This document shows, piece by piece, positions 16,402-25,052 of a stretch of 64,000 nt of DNA. The notes beneath the pieces were generated by a model that was not told the origin of the DNA, ran no database searches, and saw only the letters and a program-made list of their open reading frames with translations. This stretch comes from Microtetraspora niveoalba (GTDB lineage Bacteria; Actinomycetota; Actinomycetes; Streptosporangiales; Streptosporangiaceae): contig NZ_BBYM01000009.1 of NCBI RefSeq assembly GCF_001570405.1, forward strand, positions 1 through 64,000. The letters are read 5' to 3'. A program made the translations under genes and the position numbers. How positions within the stretch are numbered: position 1 is the stretch's first letter; every line of letters starts with the position of its first letter.

Positions 16402-19400
16402 TCAACCGGCGATGGCGGCTCGGCGGAACAGGTCGGCGGGCATCTCCTCGTCGAGTCGCCAGGTGATGGCCATGGGGCGCTCGCCCTGGTGCTCCACGTA
16501 GCGCGCGGTGCCGTGGAAGACGAACGGCTCGGGATGGCCGTTCTCGTTCTCCTTACGTTCCCTGGTGAACAGCAGGATGTGGCTGCCTTCGCGCTCGTGG
16601 TTCTGGTAGCGCCGGCCCGTGGCCGAGTGCGCGCTGGTGCGGTTCTGCGACTCCCAGTGGAAGAGACCGGGCGTGAGCGCGTAGTCGCGGTACATGGTCT
16701 GCGGGGAGAACTCCTTCTCGTTCTTGTGCAAGGTGACGAACAGCGCGTCGCATCCGGTGGCCGGGCTCCACGCGACGCCTTCCCGCATCGTCGACGGCAG
16801 GGAGCCGCCCAGCGTCGCCCAGCCGATCGCGGCGAGGATCTCTTCGGAGGAGTAGCGGGCGTTGACCGCCAGCGGCACCCGGCCCAGCTCGTCCGTGAGC
16901 GGCCTCGCCACATGGCGGGGGCGTTCGACCGCGTACGCGAGCACCTGGCGGATCTCCTCGCACAGGGCGGACTCGGCGCGGAGCCGGCCGAGCGCGTCGT
17001 CGTAGGAGGGGAAACCTCCGCCGTCGCGCCAGAGGGAGAAGAACAACATCCGGGCGAAGACCTGGTCGGCAGGGGAGCAGTCGGCATAGGCGGGGCCGTC
17101 CTGCCGGAGCAGGCGGCCGTAGGCGTCGGCCCGGCGCCGGTCGTCGACGTGAAGCAGGGCGCGGACCCGGCGGCCGAGCGCCTCTTCCGCCGGAGAGGCG
17201 GCCTGCTGGATCAGACCGGAACGACGCAGCAGGTCGGTCCAATACCGGCGATTGCGGTAGAGGTCGCCGATGTCCCTCCCGCTGGCTTCGAGATAGCCGA
17301 TCAGCGAAGCCTCCGCGTACGACCGGATCTCCTGGGTGAGGGTGGTGACCGTCGCGCCGAGATGAACCTTGAGCTCGGCGAGCAGCCGGTCCTTGGTGAC
17401 CCGGTCCAACACGATCTGGCTGCCCGAAGGCAGCAGCGGGAAATCGTTCTCGACCTGCTTCTCCAAGCGGCCGCGGGCGAACCCGGTGAGCGCCTTGAAG
17501 CGGTTGGCGAAGCGGTACTCCTTGCGGTGCTGGCCGACGAAGTCCAGCACGGTCAGGACGTCCTTGTCCGGGGTGCGCCGGAGCCCGCGGCCGAGCTGCT
17601 GCAGGAAGACGGTCGCGCTCTCGGTCGGCCGCAGCAGGAGCAGGGTGTTGACGTCGGGCACGTCCAGACCCTCGTTGAACAGGTCGACCGCGAACAGGAA
17701 CGTGACCTCTCCGTCCCGCAGTGCCGCGAGGGCCGCCTTCCGTGCCGCGCCGTCGGTCGAGCCGTCCACCGCCAGCGACGGCAGCCCCGCCCGGGTGAAG
17801 AAGTCGGCCATGAAACGCGCGTGCCGTACGGAGACGCAGAAGCCCAGGCCGCGGACCGCGCCCGGATCGCCGACCTTGTCGCGCAGGGCGTTGAAGACCA
17901 GCCGGGCACGTGCGGTGTCGCCGGTGAACACGTTGTCCAGCGCCGCCGTGTCGTAGGAGCCGCGCGACCATTTCACCGACGTGAGGTCGGTCTCGTCGTT
18001 GATCCCGAAGTAGTGGAAGGGGCAGAGGAGGTCCGCGTCCAGGGCGTCCCACAGGCGCAGTTCCGAGGCGATGCGCCGGTCGAAGAACTCGTCCTGCACC
18101 CACGTGCCGTCGGCGCGCTCCGGTGTGGCGGTGAGGCCGAGCAGTTCCTTCGGCTTGAGATGGTCGATGATCTGCCGGTACGTGCGGGCGGCGGCGTGGT
18201 GGAACTCGTCGATGACGACGACGTCGAAGTGGTCCGGCCGGAACGTCCCGATGCCCAGCGACGTGAGCGACTGCACCGACGCGAAGACGTGCTGCCAGTG
18301 CCGGGCCCGTTCCTCGCCGACGTGCAGCTCACCGAAGTCCGGTACGGCGAGCACCTGGCGGTAGGTGCGCAGAGCCTGGACCAGGATCTCCCGGCGATGG
18401 GCGACGAACAGCAGGGAGGGGCGGTGGCCGAGGCGCTGCCGCAGGTTGCGATAGTCGAACGCGGCGACCACGGTCTTGCCGGTCCCGGTGGCGGCGACCA
18501 GCAGGTTGCGGTGCCGGTCGTGGACGGTGCGCTCGACGTCGAGGTCCTCGAGCATCTCCCGCTGGTGCCGGTAGGGGTGGGGGACCAGCGCCGGGATGTC
18601 GAAGATCTTCTCGCCGGCCTTCGACCGGGACAGCGCCTCGTCCAGGCGATCGCCGTCCGTCTCGGGGTCGTAGCGCTCGAACTGGACGCGGTTCCAGTAG
18701 GAGTCGAAGGTGCCCTCGAACTTGTCCAGCAGGCGGGGAGTGGTGACGGACGAGAGCCGCACGTTCCATTCCAGGCCGTCCAGCAGCGCGGCACGCGAGA
18801 GGTTGGAGCTCCCGACGTACGCCGTGTGAAAACCGGTGCGGCGGCGCAGCAGCCACGCCTTGGCGTGCAGACGGGTCGAGTTCTGCTCGTAGGCGATCCG
18901 GACCTCGGCGCCGAAGTCGCGGACCAGGCGATCCAAGGCGCGCCGTTCGGTGGCCCCCATGTAGGTCGTGGTGATGACCCGCAGCGGCACACCCCGGCGG
19001 GACAGGTCCGCCAGCGGTTTCTCCAGGATGCGCAGCCCGGACCACTTGACGAACGCGCACAGGAGGTCCACCTGGTCGGCGCTGGCCAGCTCCGTCGCCA
19101 GTTCGTGGGCGAGGTTCGGGTCCTCGGGGGCGTTGGTGAGCAGGGCCGCCTCCGACAACGAGGTCAGCGGCCGTGCGGGGGAGACCTCGCCGGGGGCGTC
19201 CTTGACGATGGACAGCAGCCTGTTCGGGCCGTCGGCCACGACCTCCGGCTCGGCGGCCAGCTGCCGCAGCATCCTGTTGGCGAGTTCGATCTGCTCTTCG
19301 GGGGTCTTGAGCGTGGCGAAGGCCCGGGCCGCCGTCGCGCCGACGAAGCGGCCGAGCAGGTGGGCGACCTCCTCCTTGTCGATCTGCGAGGTTTCGACGC

Positions 19401-19503
19401 GAAGGCCGGAAGCGCGCCATCGCGACGCGCGTTCGTCGAGCCGGCCGGTGAGCAGCGAGTCGTAGAGACCGAGAACGGGAGCGTCGTCCGGAGCGTTGTC
19501 CAC
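16402..19503 (-). CDS. PLD-nuclease/superfamily 2 helicase with DUF3427 C-terminus
   Basis: A 1033-residue protein in three parts. Residues about 130-270 are a phospholipase-D-like nuclease half with the HxK motif in RLHAKAWLL followed by YVGSSNLSRAAL. Residues about 325-690 are a helicase: Walker A AATGTGKT, Walker B VVIDEFHH, motif III LLGLTATP, motif VI QQLGRGLRRT. The remainder matches DUF3427-type C-termini. Such fusions are known or suspected in DNA repair and phage defence. It stands alone with no restriction or modification partner beside it. The architecture is clear; the biological role is not. Confidence 0.88.
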   Translation of the reverse strand: MDNAPDDAPVLGLYDSLLTGRLDERASRWRASGLRVETSQIDKEEVAHLLGRFVGATAARAFATLKTPEEQIELANRMLRQLAAEPEVVADGPNRLLSIVKDAPGEVSPARPLTSLSEAALLTNAPEDPNLAHELATELASADQVDLLCAFVKWSGLRILEKPLADLSRRGVPLRVITTTYMGATERRALDRLVRDFGAEVRIAYEQNSTRLHAKAWLLRRRTGFHTAYVGSSNLSRAALLDGLEWNVRLSSVTTPRLLDKFEGTFDSYWNRVQFERYDPETDGDRLDEALSRSKAGEKIFDIPALVPHPYRHQREMLEDLDVERTVHDRHRNLLVAATGTGKTVVAAFDYRNLRQRLGHRPSLLFVAHRREILVQALRTYRQVLAVPDFGELHVGEERARHWQHVFASVQSLTSLGIGTFRPDHFDVVVIDEFHHAAARTYRQIIDHLKPKELLGLTATPERADGTWVQDEFFDRRIASELRLWDALDADLLCPFHYFGINDETDLTSVKWSRGSYDTAALDNVFTGDTARARLVFNALRDKVGDPGAVRGLGFCVSVRHARFMADFFTRAGLPSLAVDGSTDGAARKAALAALRDGEVTFLFAVDLFNEGLDVPDVNTLLLLRPTESATVFLQQLGRGLRRTPDKDVLTVLDFVGQHRKEYRFANRFKALTGFARGRLEKQVENDFPLLPSGSQIVLDRVTKDRLLAELKVHLGATVTTLTQEIRSYAEASLIGYLEASGRDIGDLYRNRRYWTDLLRRSGLIQQAASPAEEALGRRVRALLHVDDRRRADAYGRLLRQDGPAYADCSPADQVFARMLFFSLWRDGGGFPSYDDALGRLRAESALCEEIRQVLAYAVERPRHVARPLTDELGRVPLAVNARYSSEEILAAIGWATLGGSLPSTMREGVAWSPATGCDALFVTLHKNEKEFSPQTMYRDYALTPGLFHWESQNRTSAHSATGRRYQNHEREGSHILLFTRERKENENGHPEPFVFHGTARYVEHQGERPMAITWRLDEEMPADLFRRAAIAG

Positions 19504-19602
19504 AGGTAGGCGCCTTCCTGCCCATGCTCATCTCAGGGAGGGGACCTCCTTGATCGCCGATCAGCGTAGCCGTCCCGTCACGCCATATGACGGGAAATCG
19601 TG

Positions 19603-19737
19603 ATGATCCGCCTCCGCCCGGCGTGCGGCGCGGGGCGCTGCCGCCCCGACGGCCCGTCGCCGGCCGATGCGGGCACCGCGATCACGCATCCGGCGAGCAT
19701 CACGCGCTGGTTCGCCGAGGCCCTCGGCGAACCCTGA
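19603..19737 (+). CDS. Possible small protein, 44 residues
   Basis: An open frame from ATG 19603 (or GTG 19600) to TGA 19735-19737, in an otherwise empty gap. Nearly all third codon positions are G or C, as in real genes of this window, and the C-terminus reads THPASITRWFAEALGEP. No ribosome-binding site is obvious and no homologue is recognised; it could be the remnant of a longer gene. Confidence 0.3.
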   Translation: MIRLRPACGAGRCRPDGPSPADAGTAITHPASITRWFAEALGEP

Positions 19738-19747
19738 TCCACTCGGC

Positions 19748-20521
19748 TCACGACCGTACGGCGCACAGCAGGCGGTCGTTCCCGCGCTGCCAGAGCGTGC
19801 CGATCTCGCCGAAGCCCGCGTCGCGGAGGGCGTTCACGTGCTGGGACAGGAGGCCGGACTCCGATCCCTGGTGCGCGATGGCCTCCGCGCTGCGGCGGCG
19901 CGCCTCGCTCGCCTCCGCGAGCGCCGGGTCGGCGAGGACGGCGTCCCACCACTGGCGCCAGTCCTCGGGGCGGGCGTCGCCGAAGACCCTGTGCTCCTCG
20001 TTCTGGTGGACGGCGCGTTCGAGCCGGGCCAGGGTCGGGGTGCTCTCGTCGGAGTCGAGGTGGTCGCCGTTGAGGAGGAGCCCCCCGGGGCGCAGCACGG
20101 TGGCCAGCTCCGCGTACATCACCCGGAGGCGCTCCTCGGGCAGCCAGTGCAGCGCGGTGGTGCTCACGGCGGCGTCGGCCGGGCGGTCCAGGCCGAGCCG
20201 CTCGCTCCACCCCGGGGTGCCGAGGTCGGCGGAGACGAACCGCAGCCCGCTGGTGTGGCCGTAACCCGCCTCGCCCAGCGAAAGCAGCAGCGGGTCGGTG
20301 TCCACCGCGACGACCTTCGCCCACGGGAGCCGGCGCAGCAGGCGGGCCGACAACGAGCCGGGGCCGCAACCGAGGTCGATAACGAGGGGGTCGGGCCGCC
20401 CCACCCCCGCCTCGACCGCGTCGATCAGCGCCCTGAACCGGTCCTCGCGGCCCGGGAGGTATCCCTCCTGCTGCCGGTCCCACCGGTCGATCCACTTGCG
20501 GGCGGTGTCGAACGTCAACAT
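19748..20521 (-). CDS. Class I SAM-dependent methyltransferase
   Basis: A 257-residue methyltransferase with motif I VIDLGCGPGSLSARLL, acidic motif AVDTDP, and the post-motif STTALHWLPEERL typical of small-molecule methyltransferases. ATG 20521 is chosen over one eight codons earlier because AAGGAG lies just in front of it. It is divergent from a CGNR-type regulator with repeated GTAACTGG elements between them. The substrate is unknown. Confidence 0.85.
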   Translation of the reverse strand: MLTFDTARKWIDRWDRQQEGYLPGREDRFRALIDAVEAGVGRPDPLVIDLGCGPGSLSARLLRRLPWAKVVAVDTDPLLLSLGEAGYGHTSGLRFVSADLGTPGWSERLGLDRPADAAVSTTALHWLPEERLRVMYAELATVLRPGGLLLNGDHLDSDESTPTLARLERAVHQNEEHRVFGDARPEDWRQWWDAVLADPALAEASEARRRSAEAIAHQGSESGLLSQHVNALRDAGFGEIGTLWQRGNDRLLCAVRS

Positions 20522-20532
20522 GGCCTCTCCTT

Positions 20533-20562
20533 GTAACTGGCACATATGCTTTTGCCAGTCAC
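20533..20562. promoter_or_regulatory. Inverted GTAACTGG repeat in the methyltransferase/CGNR gap
   Basis: GTAACTGGCA (20533-20542) and TGCCAGTCAC (20553-20562) form a 9/10 inverted repeat; a third half-site GTAACTGGTCA follows at 20580-20590, just before the CGNR gene start. This is a likely operator for the neighbouring regulator. Confidence 0.6.
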
Positions 20563-20591
20563 AACCTAGACTCGAAGGCGTAACTGGTCAA

Positions 20592-21161
20592 GTGAATTTC
20601 AACAGTCACACCGATCTCGTGGTGACGATCGCCGTCGCCCTCGTCAACACGCTGACCGCGGGGGAGGCCCGGGGCCGGCCGTACACGCCCCCCTCCGGAG
20701 AGGAGCGCGCCGCCGCCGTCACCCGGGCCGTCTCGCTCGGCGCCACCCGGCCGTACCAGGTCACCGAGGACCAGGCGGACGAGCTGGCCGGCGTCGCGGA
20801 GTCGCTGAGAGCGGTCTTCGACTCCGTGGCCGAGGGCGACATCGACGCGGCGGCGCACGGCCTCAACCGCCTCCTGGCCGAAACGGACGCGCGGCCGCAC
20901 CTCGACCGGCACGACGGCGAGCCCTGGCACGTGCACTTCCACGGGCGGGGCGGCACTCTGGCCGGCGACTACGCGGCCAGTTGCGCGACCGGCCTCGCCG
21001 TCGTGCTGGGAAGCGAGCTGCGCGACCGGCTGGGCGTGTGCACCGCCCCGCACTGCGACCGCGTCTACGTGGACACCTCGCGCAACGGCACCCGCCGCTT
21101 CTGCTCCACGCCCTGCCAGAACCGGGTCAAGACCGCCGCCTTCCGCGCCCGCAACGCCTGA
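20592..21161 (+). CDS. CGNR zinc-finger (ABATE domain) regulator
   Basis: A 189-residue protein with an N-terminal ABATE domain (TAGEARGRPYTPPSGEERAAAV, then HFHGRGGTLAGDYAASCATGLA) and a C-terminal CGNR-type zinc finger (LGVCTAPHCDRVYVDTSRNGTRRFCSTPCQNRVKTAAFRAR) with four Cys ligands. Such proteins are thought to be stress-linked transcription regulators. The GTG at 20592 is favoured because it immediately follows the operator-like repeats; no strong ribosome-binding site is seen. It probably controls the divergent methyltransferase. Confidence 0.85.
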   Translation: MNFNSHTDLVVTIAVALVNTLTAGEARGRPYTPPSGEERAAAVTRAVSLGATRPYQVTEDQADELAGVAESLRAVFDSVAEGDIDAAAHGLNRLLAETDARPHLDRHDGEPWHVHFHGRGGTLAGDYAASCATGLAVVLGSELRDRLGVCTAPHCDRVYVDTSRNGTRRFCSTPCQNRVKTAAFRARNA

Positions 21162-21241
21162 CCCCGGAACATCCCCGCGGCGTGGTCCGGTCCTAGGCTG
21201 GCCGGGCCGCCGTATCCGGCATCGAGTGGAGAGGGGATGGC

Positions 21242-21766
21242 ATGACCACGGGAGAAGAGACGGAGACGGGGCGGGTCCCGACGGGGGAGCGCGCGGACCT
21301 GCTGCGGACGCTGGCGAAGCATCGGGGCTTCCTGCGGCACACGGTCCGCGACCTGACGGACGAGCAGGCCGCGCGGCGCACCACGGTCAGCGAGCTGTGC
21401 CTGGGCGGCCTGATCAAGCACGTGGCCAGTATGGAGCGCACCTGGGCGCGCTTCATGGTCGGCGGCGTCGAGGCGATGAGGAGCGGGCGGGGCGACTGGG
21501 CCGAGCAGTTCCGCATGGCGGAGGGCGAGACCCTGGCCGGCCTGCTCGACGACTACGAGCGGGCCGCGCGCGCCACCGACGAGCTGGTGGCCACACTGCC
21601 GGATCTGGACGCGTCGCGCGCGCTGCCGGAGACGCCGTGGTTCGAGCCGGGCGAGCGCTGGTCGATGCGCCGGGTCGTGCTGCACGTCATCGCCGAGACC
21701 GCCCAGCACGCCGGTCACGCCGACATCATCAGAGAGGCCCTGGACGGCGCCAGGACGATGGGCTGA
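21242..21766 (+). CDS. DinB-family protein (DUF664)
   Basis: A 174-residue four-helix-bundle protein of the DinB superfamily. Metal-binding His candidates occur in IKHVASMERTW and AETAQHAGHADIIREALDG, the usual DUF664 signature. Family members include mycothiol- and bacillithiol-dependent transferases, so a thiol-linked detoxification role is possible. GAGAGGGG lies before the ATG. It stands alone. Confidence 0.85.
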   Translation: MTTGEETETGRVPTGERADLLRTLAKHRGFLRHTVRDLTDEQAARRTTVSELCLGGLIKHVASMERTWARFMVGGVEAMRSGRGDWAEQFRMAEGETLAGLLDDYERAARATDELVATLPDLDASRALPETPWFEPGERWSMRRVVLHVIAETAQHAGHADIIREALDGARTMG

Positions 21767-21872
21767 CGTCCTGCCGTCTTCAGGGGGAGTCGGCCGCCCT
21801 GCGCACCGCGGCCGGCTCGCACACGGCCAAGCGCCTGCGCCGCGATCGCGCGGCCTTTCCCACGTGGCCGGG

Positions 21873-22679
21873 TCAGGGGCGGGCGGTCACGCCGTTCTCG
21901 AACGTGCGGATGACGGTCGAGGCGACGCTGTGGCGGGGAAGCAGGCCCTTCTCCGCCGCCTCCCACCCCGTGTAGGTGACGGCGTAGAGCATCTGCTGGA
22001 TCCATTCGGCGCTGACCCGCGCATCGAAGACGCCCTCGGCCTGGCCACGCTCGATGAGGCTGATCGCGGTCGGTACGGACAGGTCGGGCTCGAAGCAGGC
22101 GGTGAACTCCTCCAGCACGCGCGGATCGCCGAACAGGAACGCCAGCCGGTCGCCGGCGTTCACCATGGCGGTGATCAGGCGGCGCATGGCGTCCAGTGGC
22201 GGCCCCTGGTCGATCGCCGCGGCGGCGATCGACCGCTCGACCTCCCGGAAGGAGTCCACGACGGTCGCGTTGAGCAGTTCCTGCCGGTCGGGGAAGTAGC
22301 GGTGCAGCGTGCTGCGGCCCACCTGCGCCGCCTCCGCGATGTCGGCCAGCGTGGCGGCGCGGTCGCGGGCGAGGACCGAGGCGGCGGCGCCCAGGATGGC
22401 GCGCCGCGTGCGGCCCCGGGTTCCCGATTCCCGCGCCTCCGGCTTCCGCGTGTCCGGCTTCCGCGTGTCCGGCCCGTGCTCTCCGGACTCACGGGGCTCG
22501 GGCTGCCGGGCCCCCGGCCTCCGGGACTCGCCGGCCCCGGGCACGGGGTCTCCGGGCGTGCCGGTCTCGGCCGTGCCTGACTCGGACGCGCCGGTCTCGG
22601 CCGTGCCTGACTCGGCCGTGCCTGACTCGGACGCGCCTGACTCGGGCGTGCCGGTCTCGGGCTGACGGGTCGCGCTCAC
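21873..22679 (-). CDS. TetR-family regulator with repetitive N-terminal tail
   Basis: A 268-residue protein. Residues from about 88 onward are an ordinary TetR repressor (RAILGAAASVLARDRAATLADIAEAAQVGRSTLHRYF). The first 85 residues are a low-complexity tail of five-residue repeats such as ESGTA and ESGAS, followed by RKPDTRKPEARES, encoded by 15-bp DNA repeats at 22540-22660. It starts at GTG 22679, six bases after a -10-like TAGCAT. It is divergent from a DrrAB-type exporter behind a 20-bp palindrome. A shorter protein from an internal start is possible but no good one is seen. Confidence 0.8.
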   Translation of the reverse strand: MSATRQPETGTPESGASESGTAESGTAETGASESGTAETGTPGDPVPGAGESRRPGARQPEPRESGEHGPDTRKPDTRKPEARESGTRGRTRRAILGAAASVLARDRAATLADIAEAAQVGRSTLHRYFPDRQELLNATVVDSFREVERSIAAAAIDQGPPLDAMRRLITAMVNAGDRLAFLFGDPRVLEEFTACFEPDLSVPTAISLIERGQAEGVFDARVSAEWIQQMLYAVTYTGWEAAEKGLLPRHSVASTVIRTFENGVTARP

Positions 22680-22727
22680 GCCCGAATGCTAACAGTGCTT
22701 TCCATAATGGGATCGTGGCGCTTGTTT

Positions 22728-22747
22728 TTGGGACATTGATGTCCCAA
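22728..22747. promoter_or_regulatory. TetR operator in front of the exporter genes
   Basis: TTGGGACATTGATGTCCCAA has perfect 9-bp arms around TG and ends one base before the first ATG of the ATPase gene. Bound repressor would block that promoter or early transcription directly. Confidence 0.75.
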
Positions 22748-22748
22748 G

Positions 22749-23744
22749 ATGGAGCGCATGAATTCCTTAGCAGTCGTCGCCGAAGGGGTGCGCAAGCACT
22801 ACGGCGGCGCCCCAGCCCTCGACGGGTTCGACCTGGCCGTCCCCGAGGGGACGGTGTGCGGCCTGCTCGGGCCGAACGGCGCCGGCAAGACCACCGCGGT
22901 GCGCGTCCTGACCACGCTGCTGCGCGCCGACGCCGGGCGCGCGGTCGTCGCCGGGTTCGACGTGGCGGCCCGGCCCGCCGAGGTGCGCTACCGCATCGGC
23001 CTGGCCGGGCAGAACGCCGCCGTGGACGAGATCCTCACCGGCCGGGAGAACCTGGAGATGTGGGGCCGCCTCTACCACCTGGACGCCGCCACCGCCCGCC
23101 GCCGCGCCGGGGAGCTGCTGGACCGGTTCGGCCTCGCCGCCGACGCCGAGAAGCGGGTCAAGCACTACTCGGGCGGCATGCGCCGCCGTCTCGACCTCGC
23201 CGCCGCCTTCGTCCTGGCCCCGAGTGTCCTGTTCCTGGACGAGCCCACGACGGGGCTGGACCCGCGCAACCGCGACGAGGTGTGGCAGGCGGTCCGCGAG
23301 CTCGCCGCCTCGGGCAGCACCGTGCTGATGACCACCCAGTACCTGTTCGAGGCCGACCAGCTCGCCCACCAGATCGCGGTCATCGACGCGGGACGGGTGA
23401 TCGCGGACGGCTCACCGGACGAGCTCAAGTCGATGGTCGGCGGCGACCAGATCGATCTCGTCGTCCGCGACGCCGCGGGGCTCGCCGAGGCCGCCCGGGT
23501 CCTGGCCGCGGCGGCGGGCCGCGATCCGGTCGCCGACCCCGGCGCCCGCCGCCTCACCGCTCCCGTACACGACCGGATCGGCGCGCTGACCGAGGTCGTC
23601 CGCGAGCTGGGCGAGCGCGGCATCGCGGTGGAGGACGTCGCGCTGCGCCGCCCCACCCTCGACGAGGTGTTCCTCAGCCTCACCGGCGAGCGGACGGCGC
23701 GGGCCGAGGAAGGCGGGCACGGCGAGGAGGACCGGGCGGCATGA
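22749..23744 (+). CDS. ABC exporter ATPase, DrrA-like
   Basis: A 331-residue nucleotide-binding subunit of the daunorubicin-resistance (DrrA) family: Walker A GPNGAGKTT, signature YSGGMRRRLDLA, Walker B VLFLDEPTTGLD, and the DrrA-type C-terminal extension with LRRPTLDEVFLSLTG. ATG 22749 is used; ATG 22758 is possible. It overlaps the permease start by 4 bp. It should drive export of a hydrophobic compound, under control of the divergent TetR protein. Confidence 0.88.
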   Translation: MERMNSLAVVAEGVRKHYGGAPALDGFDLAVPEGTVCGLLGPNGAGKTTAVRVLTTLLRADAGRAVVAGFDVAARPAEVRYRIGLAGQNAAVDEILTGRENLEMWGRLYHLDAATARRRAGELLDRFGLAADAEKRVKHYSGGMRRRLDLAAAFVLAPSVLFLDEPTTGLDPRNRDEVWQAVRELAASGSTVLMTTQYLFEADQLAHQIAVIDAGRVIADGSPDELKSMVGGDQIDLVVRDAAGLAEAARVLAAAAGRDPVADPGARRLTAPVHDRIGALTEVVRELGERGIAVEDVALRRPTLDEVFLSLTGERTARAEEGGHGEEDRAA

Positions 23745-24568
23745 CGACCCTCATCGCTCCGGTGATCCCCCGATCCCGGCTCCAGCGGCTGCGGTGGACG
23801 TTCGCGGACGGCGGCGTGATCGCCCGCGGCAACCTGATCCACCTCGTGCGCAACCCGTCCGCGATCCTCAACCTGCTGTTGTACCCGGCCGTGATGGTGC
23901 TGCTGTTCGGCTACGTCTTCGGCAGCGCGATGAACGTCGCCGGGGGCGGCGACTACCGCGAGTTCCTGATGCCGGGGATGTTCGCCCAGACGATGACGCT
24001 CGGCGTGATGACCACCATGATCATCGTCACCAACGACGCGGCGCGCGGGGTCACCGACCGGTTCCGCTCGATGCCGATCTCACGGTCGGGGGTGGTGCTC
24101 GGCCGCGCCTGCGCGGACATGGTCAACTCGGTGCTGGAGCTGGCCGTGCTGCTCGGGTGCGGGCTCGCTGTCGGCTGGAGCTGGCACCGGGGCGCCGGGA
24201 ACGCCCTCACCGCCCTGGGGCTGCTGCTGCTCCTGCGCTTCGCGCTCATCTGGGTCGGCATCTATCTCGGGCTGATGCTCACCCCGGAGTCGGCGAGCGC
24301 GGCGTGGATGCCGCTGATGCCGCTCACCATGCTCGCCAACACCTTCGTCTCCCCGGAGCTGATGCCCGGCTGGATGGGGGCGATCTCCGAGTGGAACCCC
24401 CTGTCGGCGACGGTGGCGGCCTGCCGTGAGCTGTTCGGCAACCCGGGGTGGGGCGGCGACTCCTGGGCCGCCGCGCACGCGCTGCCGCTGGCGGTCGCCT
24501 GGCCGGTGGCGCTCACGCTGGTCTTCCTGCCGCTGTCCGCGCGGCGCTACCGGCGGCTCGACCGCTGA
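23741..24568 (+). CDS. ABC-2 type exporter permease, DrrB-like
   Basis: A 275-residue membrane protein with six predicted helices and the ABC-2 motif TNDAARGVTDRFRSMPISR before helix 3. Its start overlaps the ATPase stop (ATGA). Its last 22 bp overlap the 3' end of the convergent DUF2809 gene. With DrrA-like partner it forms a complete two-gene exporter; the substrate is unknown. Confidence 0.88.
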   Translation: MTTLIAPVIPRSRLQRLRWTFADGGVIARGNLIHLVRNPSAILNLLLYPAVMVLLFGYVFGSAMNVAGGGDYREFLMPGMFAQTMTLGVMTTMIIVTNDAARGVTDRFRSMPISRSGVVLGRACADMVNSVLELAVLLGCGLAVGWSWHRGAGNALTALGLLLLLRFALIWVGIYLGLMLTPESASAAWMPLMPLTMLANTFVSPELMPGWMGAISEWNPLSATVAACRELFGNPGWGGDSWAAAHALPLAVAWPVALTLVFLPLSARRYRRLDR

Positions 24569-25035
24569 GCCCGCCGCCCGCCGGACGCGCGAACCGCCCT
24601 GTGGACCGATGTGTAGACCGCTGTGTGGACCGCCCAGCCCGCCCCGGCTCCGACGGCGTACCAGAACAGGTCCGGCGGGTTGAACGAGGTGCCGAGGACC
24701 AGGCGGGCGAGCACGCTGCGCGCCGCGAGATCCGCCGGCACGCCGGTGAGCTGGAAGAACTCCACCGCCCAGCTCGCCGCCAGCGCCACCGAGGCGGCGA
24801 ACGCGGGGCGGGTCCGGGGCGCGGCCACCAGGACCAGCGTGTACAGCAGCAGCGTGTAGAGCGCGTCCCCGCCGTACTTCGCGACCGGCCCGTCCGCCAC
24901 GGCGCGGATCCCGAGCCCGGCGGCGACCGTGAGCAGGGCGGCGATCACCGCGACCGCCCGCCCCCGCCCCGTCCCGCCGGCCTCGGACCGGCGATGCTCG
25001 TGCGTCTCTTCCGCGGCCGGTGCGGGCGGTTCCAT
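24547..25035 (-). CDS. DUF2809 small membrane protein
   Basis: A 162-residue protein with about four membrane segments and DUF2809 hallmarks (KYGGDALYTLLLYTLV, WAVEFFQLTGVPADLAARSVLARLVLGTSFNPPDLFWYAVGAG). The N-terminal 25 residues are charged and cytoplasmic. It starts 18 bp after ptsI, so it may be the distal gene of the PTS operon, and it overlaps the exporter permease tail-to-tail by 22 bp. Function unknown. Confidence 0.75.
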   Translation of the reverse strand: MEPPAPAAEETHEHRRSEAGGTGRGRAVAVIAALLTVAAGLGIRAVADGPVAKYGGDALYTLLLYTLVLVAAPRTRPAFAASVALAASWAVEFFQLTGVPADLAARSVLARLVLGTSFNPPDLFWYAVGAGAGWAVHTAVYTSVHRAVRASGGRRAQRSSRR

Positions 25036-25052
25036 GCGGCACCTCGGGGGAT

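Noticed and set aside
15445-19509. Rightward 1354-residue frame opposite the response regulator and helicase
   Set aside because: Composition is typical of antisense readings (Val/Arg/Gly/Asp-rich, no domains), and the leftward frames have clear conserved motifs.
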